Positions 6,235 through 11,936 of a DNA stretch of 37,676 nucleotides are shown in pieces. The stretch is taken from positions 1-37,676 of the IMG/VR virus record IMGVR_UViG_3300044846_000946; one strand, written 5' to 3'. Under the pieces are notes generated by a model, which was given only the letters and a program-made list of their open reading frames with translations, was not told where the DNA came from and made no database searches. The stretch comes from a virus. The number at the start of each line of letters is the position of its first letter. Within the stretch, counting starts at the first letter, position 1. Made by a program: the position numbers and the translations under genes.

Positions 6235-6816
6235 ATGGAAAGATCACCGAGTATTCAAAACCTTACCCAATCCCTAGCAAAGTTTCATACTATGGTGGGG
6301 CGAATTTCAAAGGATGCCGCTAATCCTTTTTTTAAGAAGAATTATGCAAGCCTACCTCACATTATCAGCGAGATTTCCGAACCACTTGAAAAGTCCGGAC
6401 TCGTGATATCTCAGTTCCCAAATGGAGACGGACTTACTACTATGCTAATTCACGCAGATAGTGGGGAGTTTATCTCTGCTACCTATACCTTGCAAGTAGT
6501 ACGGCAGAACGATCCACAGGCTCAAGGTAGTGCTATCAGTTACGCAAGGAGGTATGCTATCACAAGCGTGCTGAATCTAGCCATTTCAGATGATGATGCC
6601 GAGGCAGCAATGAAGCCTTTAAGACAGGCACCTGCACAGGCTTCACCTGCAAAGGTGGCACCCTTTATTCCGCCCCTTTTTCCAACAGAGCAGCAGTTCT
6701 CCGGAATAGTACAGTACTTGAACGGAACTCCAGAGCAGCAGAAGACAGCCAAGGAGGCACTAAAAAAATACACCTTGACCAATGATCAAAAAGAAATAAT
6801 CGAAGGACTACTATGA
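6235..6816 (+). CDS. erf: ERF-family single-strand annealing protein
   Basis: I choose ATG 6235 (MERSPSIQNLTQSLAKFH); the in-frame TTG at 6199 overlaps the previous gene and has no leader. The 193-aa protein carries the ERF signature: NPFFKKNYASLPHI, LEKSGLVISQFP, then DPQAQGSAISYARRYAITS. ERF proteins anneal complementary single strands and drive phage recombination or genome circularisation. The C-terminal third (PAQASPAKVAPF) is a flexible linker followed by a short helical domain. It overlaps the Gp157-like gene by four bases, forming a recombination pair common in phages. Confidence 0.88.
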   Translation: MERSPSIQNLTQSLAKFHTMVGRISKDAANPFFKKNYASLPHIISEISEPLEKSGLVISQFPNGDGLTTMLIHADSGEFISATYTLQVVRQNDPQAQGSAISYARRYAITSVLNLAISDDDAEAAMKPLRQAPAQASPAKVAPFIPPLFPTEQQFSGIVQYLNGTPEQQKTAKEALKKYTLTNDQKEIIEGLL

Positions 6817-7295
6817 AACTATACCAGATAACACAGGAGGCGCAGTATTTGGCTGCCCTCCTTGAAACAGAGGAACTGACTCCAGAACTAGAAGCAGAAC
6901 TACTGATCAATCAGGAGCAACTTCAAAGCAAAGGCATAAACTATGCAAAGGTGATAGCCAACTACCAAAGTGAAAGCGATGCTATAGATGCGGAAATAAA
7001 GCGGCTCAAGGCAATGAAAGAAAGCAGAGATAAGAAGGTTACATGGTTAACAGAAAGCCTCAAGAAAGCCATGCTAGTGAGCGGAATCGAGAAGATAGAA
7101 TCACCCTTATTCAAGATATCATTGAGAAGATCAGAGGCTGTGGAGGTAGATGTAGTAGAAGCCCTGCCTGCTTCTTTTCAGAATGTCAAGAATGTAGTAA
7201 CGGCAGATAAGATGGCAATCAAAGAAGCCATTAAAAAAGGAGAGAATGTATTCGGTGCTAGACTAGTAGAAAACTTCAACGTATCAATCAAATGA
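6813..7295 (+). CDS. Siphovirus Gp157-like protein
   Basis: This 160-aa protein has the Gp157 layout: MKLYQITQEAQYLAALLE, a long coiled coil (about residues 45-95, with IDAEIKRLKAMKESRDKKV), then GIEKIESPLFKISLRR and a C-terminal VENFNVSIK strand. Members sit next to single-strand annealing proteins and are thought to work in recombination or phage resistance; the exact activity is not established. It overlaps erf upstream, and its stop overlaps the start of a 45-aa ORF downstream. Confidence 0.8.
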   Translation: MKLYQITQEAQYLAALLETEELTPELEAELLINQEQLQSKGINYAKVIANYQSESDAIDAEIKRLKAMKESRDKKVTWLTESLKKAMLVSGIEKIESPLFKISLRRSEAVEVDVVEALPASFQNVKNVVTADKMAIKEAIKKGENVFGARLVENFNVSIK

Positions 7296-7429
7296 AATAC
7301 CTAGGAAAAGAAATACAGCGACCTGGAGACCTTGCCCCAAAGGGGGTGAAGTCTACCTACCAAACAGAAAGACTACCATTCAATGAAACCTTTTATAGAC
7401 TATGGCTACTTGCAAACATGAAAGCCTAG
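7292..7429 (+). CDS. Small 45-aa protein coupled to the Gp157-like gene
   Basis: ATG 7292 overlaps the Gp157-like stop (ATGA). The ORF encodes MKYLGKEIQRPGDLAPKGVK, a middle with STYQTERLPFNETFYRLW, and ends at 7429, overlapping the next start at 7402 by 28 bases. It fills what would otherwise be a 106-base gap in a tightly packed operon, and both overlaps are typical of this genome. No family is recognised and no homologous copy is available to test selection. Confidence 0.5.
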   Translation: MKYLGKEIQRPGDLAPKGVKSTYQTERLPFNETFYRLWLLANMKA

Positions 7430-7731
7430 CACCCCTTGTCAAGGATCTATATGCTCAAGGCTATACGAGAAATAAGATAGCCGAGATGATGGGGGTCAAG
7501 AATATCGTAGTGCAGTACATCCTCTATAAGATTCTGCTAGTCAACAAAAGCAATTCAAGAAGTAACTTGATGGAAGTACTGCCAAAGGATCAGGTGAACA
7601 GAATAATAACCCTTTCCTGTTGGGGCTACAATAACTATGAGATAGCCGAGGATCTAGATTTGCCTGTCAAGAATGTCACTCTGGTGATCAAGGAAGCACG
7701 GAATAAAAAATTAATTCAAAAATTTTGTTGA
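7402..7731 (+). CDS. Double HTH DNA-binding protein
   Basis: This 109-aa protein appears to hold two similar helix-turn-helix units: LYAQGYTRNKIAEMMGVKN and LSCWGYNNYEIAEDLDLPVK, each followed by a recognition-helix-like segment ending in IVVQYILYKIL or VTLVIKEARN. Such proteins are usually phage transcription regulators. Its stop is only five bases before the strong promoter at 7737-7767, so it may act on the palindrome there; that link is inference. The length and duplicated HTH also allow a sigma-region-4-like role. Confidence 0.6.
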   Translation: MATCKHESLAPLVKDLYAQGYTRNKIAEMMGVKNIVVQYILYKILLVNKSNSRSNLMEVLPKDQVNRIITLSCWGYNNYEIAEDLDLPVKNVTLVIKEARNKKLIQKFC

Positions 7732-7736
7732 AATGT

Positions 7737-7767
7737 TTTGTGGATTCTAAACTATATATTAGTTTTG
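7737..7767 (+). promoter_or_regulatory. Exact Bacteroidota consensus promoter
   Basis: TTTG (7737-7740), a 19-base spacer and TAGTTTTG (7760-7767) match the Bacteroidota -33/-7 pattern TTTG-N19-TAnnTTTG at every defined position. Transcription should start near 7774, giving a leader of roughly 27 bases before the ATG at 7801. It is the best promoter I can find in the window and would drive the 7801-8923 gene block. Confidence 0.8.
7749..7765. promoter_or_regulatory. Palindromic operator candidate over the -7 box
   Basis: AAACTA-TATAT-TAGTTT is a 17-base perfect inverted repeat with 6-base arms. Its right arm covers most of the -7 element, so a bound dimer would block polymerase. Candidate binders are the double-HTH protein encoded just upstream and the XRE regulator at 14241. 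Confidence 0.5.
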
Positions 7768-7800
7768 GCTATTCAATTACATCAACACACCAAAAAGACC

Positions 7801-7899
7801 ATGAAAAAAGCACTTCAAATCACAGGCAAAATCATCTATTTTATCGTGGCAATGTCTCCAATCTTTGCACTTGGATATATGCTAGGAATGAAACTTTAA
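7801..7899 (+). CDS. Small membrane peptide (32 aa)
   Basis: ATG 7801 follows an A-rich leader (ACACCAAAAAGACC) at the right distance from the consensus promoter. The peptide has a short basic start (MKKALQITGK), then one hydrophobic helix (IIYFIVAMSPIFALGYML), ending GMKL. It is the first gene after the strongest promoter, so high expression is expected. Small phage membrane peptides of this kind often act in superinfection exclusion or host takeover, but no specific function can be assigned. Confidence 0.55.
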   Translation: MKKALQITGKIIYFIVAMSPIFALGYMLGMKL

Positions 7900-7925
7900 T
7901 CTAAACACCAAAACCAAAAACACCT

Positions 7926-8231
7926 ATGGAAAATTTCAAAATCAAAATCACTCAAACTCAGGAAGTAGAGAGCGAAGTCTCTATTCCAAAGTACTTCACC
8001 TTGAATAAGTACTATCACTACAAACTGCTTTCAGATTCGGCAGTCATAGCAGTAAACTACTTTACTGATAAACTTGACAACTTGGTAGCCCTTGAATTGT
8101 GGCCATCTATCAAGGTCGAGCACATCAGGTATGTCACCTACATTCTCAAGTCTGATAACCTAGAAGAGATCACAGAAGAGGAATTCACTTCACACCTAAA
8201 TGCTGCTAAAAAATTAATCTACTCGCTATGA
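7926..8231 (+). CDS. Hypothetical 101-aa protein
   Basis: The start MENFKIKITQTQEVESEVSI follows an A-rich leader. The N-terminal half looks like beta strands with many Tyr residues (KYFTLNKYYHYKLL); the C-terminal part is helical and acidic (NLEEITEEEFTSHL). I recall similar short early proteins from Bacteroidota phages but no function. It overlaps the HTH gene that follows by four bases. Confidence 0.55.
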   Translation: MENFKIKITQTQEVESEVSIPKYFTLNKYYHYKLLSDSAVIAVNYFTDKLDNLVALELWPSIKVEHIRYVTYILKSDNLEEITEEEFTSHLNAAKKLIYSL

Positions 8232-8434
8232 AATCCACAGACTCACAGACTGCCTTGATCAAGGGATGGCTATTGAATGGCTACTCGATCACCCAACTAG
8301 ATGCCTTGAATATGTTCGGCTGCTTCCGGTTATCCGCAAGGATAGCCAACCTACGAGAGGAAGGGCTTGACATTGTCACAGACATGGTGAATGTAAACGA
8401 TAAACGCATAGCAAAATACTACCTGAACAAATGA
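8228..8434 (+). CDS. Helix-turn-helix protein (PF14090-like)
   Basis: The 68-aa protein matches the small phage HTH pattern SITQLDALNMFGCFRLSARI-x-LREEGLDI, in which the conserved LFGC-R-sARI segment is the recognition region (family recalled as a helix-turn-helix domain of the PF14090 type). These short winged-helix proteins are frequent in early phage operons; whether they bind DNA as regulators is not established. It overlaps both neighbours at ATGA. Confidence 0.7.
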   Translation: MKSTDSQTALIKGWLLNGYSITQLDALNMFGCFRLSARIANLREEGLDIVTDMVNVNDKRIAKYYLNK

Positions 8435-8796
8435 CCAGAGAAGAAATAATCACCGAACTAAATCACAGGTCTACCCAAAAGTACTTGGTGTACCTAGCCC
8501 TGCAAGAGATCATGCTTGACTACTACGAGGATGTATCGATGCTCAAGTTCTTTGACCTGGATCTACAGACCAAGCACAAGAATATGATCAATGCATTGAA
8601 GCGAAAGTCTACACAGGCTTTCAGATACCTTGAGGGGTACGATAATGGCGAAGCAACTATCAAGCAGTTTCACGAGTTTGTGACCTTATTCGAAAAACTG
8701 CACACGGCTATAGATGAAGGAGGGAGCATCTTCCATGATTGCCTGAATGCTGTAGAAGAAATCCTTGATAAGCATGAAAAGGCGCAGGGTAACTGA
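8431..8796 (+). CDS. Hypothetical 121-aa helical protein
   Basis: An all-helical protein (MTREEIITELNHRSTQKYL; QTKHKNMINALKRKSTQAFR; LFEKLHTAIDEGGSIFHDCL) with no recognised family. It overlaps the upstream HTH gene by four bases and the downstream 49-aa HTH ORF by 23 bases. Similar helical proteins accompany replication genes in Bacteroidota phages, but the function is unknown. Confidence 0.55.
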   Translation: MTREEIITELNHRSTQKYLVYLALQEIMLDYYEDVSMLKFFDLDLQTKHKNMINALKRKSTQAFRYLEGYDNGEATIKQFHEFVTLFEKLHTAIDEGGSIFHDCLNAVEEILDKHEKAQGN

Positions 8797-8923
8797 AGAG
8801 GAAAAGCAGTTAATCTTTGAAGGATGGCAGGATAGAAAGCCTATTAAGATGATTGCTATTGAATTAGGCAGATGCTACGGGACTGTCTATACTGAATTAA
8901 AAAAAAGGTATCTAGTAGGATAA
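8774..8923 (+). CDS. Small HTH protein (49 aa)
   Basis: The ORF starting at ATG 8774 encodes a basic start (MKRRRVTEEEKQLIFEGWQD) and a clear helix-turn-helix (IKMIAIELGRCYGTVYTELK) ending in KKRYLVG. It resembles the homeodomain-like HTH_38 unit seen at the N-terminus of IS30-type transposases, but no catalytic domain follows, so it is probably a small DNA-binding regulator. It overlaps the previous gene by 23 bases and is the last gene before the structured RNA at 8952-9044. Confidence 0.65.
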   Translation: MKRRRVTEEEKQLIFEGWQDRKPIKMIAIELGRCYGTVYTELKKRYLVG

Positions 8924-8937
8924 TTAAAAAAAGTTTC

Positions 8938-8945
8938 TATATTCG
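8938..8945 (+). promoter_or_regulatory. Candidate -7 element TATATTCG before the structured RNA
   Basis: TATATTCG resembles TAnnTTTG and is identical to the -7 candidate upstream of the XRE gene (14215-14222), including flanking C and GT. It would start a transcript near 8952, precisely at the beginning of the folded RNA. No convincing -33 element is visible, so an activator may be needed or the match may be chance. Confidence 0.35.
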
Positions 8946-8951
8946 TGAATC

Positions 8952-9044
8952 AAGAATCATTTTTGAGGTAGGAGCCAAAAATGATTTTCCAAAGGTTTAC
9001 TAAACCTAGCCCGACAGACTCCTACCTGTTGGGCTTTTTTATTT
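8952..9044 (+). ncRNA. Structured RNA with kissing-loop/pseudoknot and terminator
   Basis: Three hairpins stand in a row. Hairpin 1 (8955-8986) has a perfect 11-bp stem with the loop AGGTAGGAGC. Hairpin 2 (8993-9007) is AGGTTT-ACT-AAACCT. Hairpin 3 (9008-9035) has a 10-bp stem, one pair being G-U, with the loop ACTCCTAC, followed by a U-run. Loop 1 (8966-8974) is complementary over nine bases to 9019-9027; seven of these are exactly the loop-3 bases, allowing loop-loop kissing. It may be an independent small RNA or a leader attenuator, because the start codon of the replication gene lies only a few bases after the U-run. Confidence 0.65.
9008..9044 (+). terminator. Intrinsic terminator before the replication gene
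   Basis: AGCCCGACAG pairs with CTGTTGGGCT across an 8-base loop (10 bp, one G-U pair), followed by TTTTTTATTT. It ends 3 bases before ATG 9048. Constitutive termination here would silence the replication genes unless another promoter or antitermination acts, so regulated attenuation is plausible. Confidence 0.8.
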
Positions 9045-9047
9045 ACC

Positions 9048-9764
9048 ATGAAAAAAGAAGCGTATTACTTTTCGCACGATGCAAATGCGAAAGATGATCC
9101 TAAGATCCTTCAACTAAGAATGGAAATGGGATGGGAAGGCTACGGCCTTTTTTGGGCATTGATTGAGATGCTGAGAAATGAATCTGATCACAGGATGCGA
9201 ACGCATTACAAAAGCATTGCATTCGCATTGCATACGCAAGAGGATAGCATAAAGAAGTTGATTAATGACTTTGATTTATTCGCTATTGAAGGTGAATACT
9301 TCTGGTCTGAAAGTCTTTTGAAAAGGATGGAGATGAAAGAATCTAAGTCTGAAAAGGCTAGACAATCCGCGAAGAAACGTTGGAATCAAGATAATGATGC
9401 GAACGCAATGCGAACGCATAGCGATAGCAATGCAAATGCTATGCAATTAAAGGAAAGTAAAGTAAAAGAAAGTAAAGGAAATATATTAACAGAGGAAAGT
9501 CATAATGAGATATTCAGAAAACTATGGGCATCTAGTATTTGGCTTGAAGGAATAGCAATAAAGAATAAAGTAAAAAAGGAGGAAGTACAGAATCACCTAA
9601 ATGATTTTAGACTTGAATGCATCTTAAAGGATGAATTAAAGGTAGATGAAAAGGATGCTAAAAATCACTTCATTAATTGGATGAAAAGAGGAAACCCTAT
9701 ACCTGTAAAGGAAAAAACTGCACCTAAATACGCAAAGTCAACTATAGAAGATAATTGGTGGTAA
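9048..9764 (+). CDS. Lin1244/DUF4373-type replication initiator-like protein
   Basis: The 238-aa protein begins KKEAYYFSHDANAKDDPKI then MEMGWEGYGLFWALIEMLRN, the typical DUF4373 (Lin1244/Lin1753 N-terminal) domain, a winged-helix found in phage replication initiators. A low-complexity linker (residues about 105-150, rich in N, A, S and K) holds iteron-like DNA repeats. The C-terminal part includes a helical segment with FINWMKRGNPIP. It lies upstream of a DnaB-like ATPase, as initiator and helicase-loader genes do. A role in origin binding is inferred from family and context. Confidence 0.75.
   Translation: MKKEAYYFSHDANAKDDPKILQLRMEMGWEGYGLFWALIEMLRNESDHRMRTHYKSIAFALHTQEDSIKKLINDFDLFAIEGEYFWSESLLKRMEMKESKSEKARQSAKKRWNQDNDANAMRTHSDSNANAMQLKESKVKESKGNILTEESHNEIFRKLWASSIWLEGIAIKNKVKKEEVQNHLNDFRLECILKDELKVDEKDAKNHFINWMKRGNPIPVKEKTAPKYAKSTIEDNWW
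9195..9492 (+). other. Candidate replication origin with iterons inside the initiator gene
   Basis: ATGCGAACGCA(T) occurs at 9195-9206, 9397-9407 and 9408-9419; the full 12-mer has inverted arms ATGCG/CGCAT. Related GCATTGCATTCGCATTGC and AATGCAAATGC runs lie at 9214-9237 and 9429-9440. They are followed by an A-rich, G/A-strand-biased stretch (9446-9492) that would melt easily. The arrangement resembles lambdoid origins, where iterons sit inside the initiator gene. It could also reflect only repeated codons for NANAM/DANAM. Confidence 0.45.
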
Positions 9765-10072
9765 TGGAAAGCAAGGATATACAGAAAATGAATGAACTGA
9801 ATAGGGATATTTGGGGCATGATAGTACAGGCACAGCGAACTAAGAACTGGGCATTGATAGAAGTCAACTTGAAGAGGCTCTATTCCTTACAAAAAAAGTA
9901 TATAAATCTTATCAATATCATGGATTATGAAGTCAAAGGTACTACCTTGATGCTGAAAGATGAAATAAGGGTAAGGAATCAATTTGAGAAGCAATGGTTC
10001 AAGGATGTAGCAGAAAGAAATAATGCCTACCAGGAGATGAAAGAGAATATAGATAAACACTTTGCTGAATGA
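9764..10072 (+). CDS. Hypothetical 102-aa protein between initiator and helicase
   Basis: The start ATG 9764 overlaps the initiator stop (TAATG); an in-frame TTG at 9755 is less likely. The protein is helical and charged (MESKDIQKMNELNRDIWGMI; LKRLYSLQKKYINLINIM). Its placement between a replication initiator and a DnaB-like ATPase suggests a helicase-loading or accessory replication role, but I see no motif to support it. It overlaps the ATPase gene by four bases. Confidence 0.5.
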   Translation: MESKDIQKMNELNRDIWGMIVQAQRTKNWALIEVNLKRLYSLQKKYINLINIMDYEVKGTTLMLKDEIRVRNQFEKQWFKDVAERNNAYQEMKENIDKHFAE

Positions 10073-11121
10073 AAAAGAAATCAGATAAGAACTTCGACCT
10101 GGACTTCTGTGAGTCATCTATCAAAACCTTTGCAGGGCAGAGGGATTCAATGCTGCAAAACTTCAGAAAAGGCAAGGAGGCAGGATCGAAGACCTATGTT
10201 AGGGATATAGATCAAATCAGTAGTGGAGGTATTCAAAATAAAATGTGGTCTTGGAAGGCAGGAGAATTTAACTTGTGGACAGGATACAACAATGAAGGGA
10301 AGTCTCAGTTCCTAATTTTTCTCTGCGTATTAAAGGCAATAAATGAAGGATGGAAGTTCGCTTTCTTCAGCCCTGAAAACTACCCGCCTGATGAATTCTT
10401 TGATGACATCATTCACACTATACTAGGTAAAAGCACAGATAGATTCTACAAGAATTTTGATGTATCTGAGAAGGAATATCTCAAGGCTTTTGACATGGTA
10501 AAGGACTCCTTCTACTTTGTCTATCCAGAAAAGAATGGGGTTCCTGATTTTACCATTGAGCAGATTGAATCAGTATTCGAGTTTCTAGTTTGGGAGAAGG
10601 ACGTTAAGGCTGTGGTAGTAGATCCATACATCAAGATACGGCACGAGATGACAGCGGGAGAGCCTGAACACCTGTATGCTTCTAGGTTCATGATGGATAG
10701 AATCAACTTCACTAGAAAGAACAATGTATCCTATCACCTTGTAATGCACCAGACCACACCTAGGAAAGAGAAGGATGGAAACTACCCTCCACCTAGCCTA
10801 TACCAAATCAAAGGCGGTGGAACATTTGCAGATTCTACGGATAATTCTATCAGCGTTTGGAGACCTAACAGAGCCACAGATCCAAATGATACCACAGTCA
10901 TCATTAAAACGGATAAGATCAAAAAGCAGAAATTGGTAGGCGTACCTTTTGAAATTGAGATAGACTTCAATAGAAAGAAGAATAGGTACATGGGGAAGGA
11001 TGGATTCGATTACTTTGAAAATGCAAAGGCTCAAGCAGTACCTGAACCAAGATTGGAGAAGTTCCACAAATCAGGATTAGAAGATTTTGAATTCAATCAA
11101 GAAACTATAACACCATTTTAA
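10069..11121 (+). CDS. DnaB/Twinkle-like replicative helicase ATPase
   Basis: This 350-aa RecA-fold protein has a Walker A GYNNEGKS (residues 72-79), a Walker B-like AVVVDPY (181-187), a sensor-type MHQTTPRK (226-233) and GGGTFADSTDN (249-259), the loop typical of Twinkle/T7 gp4 and DnaB C-terminal domains. No primase or DnaB N-terminal domain is present, so it is a short, helicase-domain-only version. It should be the ring ATPase unwinding DNA at the fork, loaded through the upstream genes. A strand-specific recombinase-like ATPase is the less likely alternative. Confidence 0.8.
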   Translation: MKKKSDKNFDLDFCESSIKTFAGQRDSMLQNFRKGKEAGSKTYVRDIDQISSGGIQNKMWSWKAGEFNLWTGYNNEGKSQFLIFLCVLKAINEGWKFAFFSPENYPPDEFFDDIIHTILGKSTDRFYKNFDVSEKEYLKAFDMVKDSFYFVYPEKNGVPDFTIEQIESVFEFLVWEKDVKAVVVDPYIKIRHEMTAGEPEHLYASRFMMDRINFTRKNNVSYHLVMHQTTPRKEKDGNYPPPSLYQIKGGGTFADSTDNSISVWRPNRATDPNDTTVIIKTDKIKKQKLVGVPFEIEIDFNRKKNRYMGKDGFDYFENAKAQAVPEPRLEKFHKSGLEDFEFNQETITPF

Positions 11122-11132
11122 AAAAAATAGAC

Positions 11133-11936
11133 ATGGAAATTAATAGGATATATAATGAAAGTAATCTTGAAACCATGAAAAGGATGCCTGATAATTACAT
11201 AGATTTGACTGTAACTTCACCACCTTATGATGACTTGCGTGATTACAATGGTTATTCTTTCCCGTTTGAAGAAATAGCATTTCAACTTTTTAGAGTTACA
11301 AAAATAGGAGGTGTTTTGGTTTGGGTTGTAGGTGATGCTGTAGTAAATGGATCAGAAACAGGTTCTTCTTTTAAGCAAGTTTTATTCTTTAAGGAATGCG
11401 GTTTTAATATTCATGATACCATGATTTATTCAAAAACTCCAAGTTTCCCTGCTAAAAATGGAGACAAAAGATATTCTCAGGCTTTTGAATATATGTTTGT
11501 TTTAAGCAAAGGAAATCCAAAAACTGTCAATTTATTGCAGGATAGAAAAAATAAATGGGGAGGTCATCAATCATGGGGTAATGCTTCTGTAAGATTAAAG
11601 AATGGAGAGATAAAAGAAAAGGATAAAATCAATGTTCAGGAATATGGGTATAGGTTTAATATCTGGGAATATGCTACAGGAAAAGGAAATACTACCAGAG
11701 ATGAAATAGCCTTTCAGCATCCTGCAATGTTCCCCGAAAAACTAGCAGAAGACCATATTTTAACCTGGAGCAATGAGAATGATTTAGTCTATGATTGTTT
11801 TGGCGGAAGTGGCACTACTGCTAAAATGGCTAATAAATGGCGAAGGAATTGGATACTTTCAGAAATAAGTTCTGAGTATGTTGAAATAGCAAAAAAAAGA
11901 ATAGAACCATATTTATCACAGACTACATTATTCTAA
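11133..11936 (+). CDS. N6-adenine/N4-cytosine DNA methyltransferase (beta class)
   Basis: Motif IV TSPPY lies at residues 28-32 and motif I DCFGGSGTT at about 221-229, followed by SEISSEYVEIAKKRIE. The order IV then I marks the beta class. The enzyme transfers a methyl group from AdoMet to an exocyclic amino group of A or C; SPPY does not decide which. No partner restriction enzyme is present, so protection against host restriction is the likely role. The gene is visibly more AT-rich than the helicase gene before it, suggesting separate acquisition. The start follows AAAAAAAATAGAC. Confidence 0.88.
   Translation: MEINRIYNESNLETMKRMPDNYIDLTVTSPPYDDLRDYNGYSFPFEEIAFQLFRVTKIGGVLVWVVGDAVVNGSETGSSFKQVLFFKECGFNIHDTMIYSKTPSFPAKNGDKRYSQAFEYMFVLSKGNPKTVNLLQDRKNKWGGHQSWGNASVRLKNGEIKEKDKINVQEYGYRFNIWEYATGKGNTTRDEIAFQHPAMFPEKLAEDHILTWSNENDLVYDCFGGSGTTAKMANKWRRNWILSEISSEYVEIAKKRIEPYLSQTTLF

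Noticed and set aside
10798-11067. Leftward frames opposite the helicase end
   Set aside because: Overlapping shadows of a gene with clear Walker motifs; no promoter or start context.
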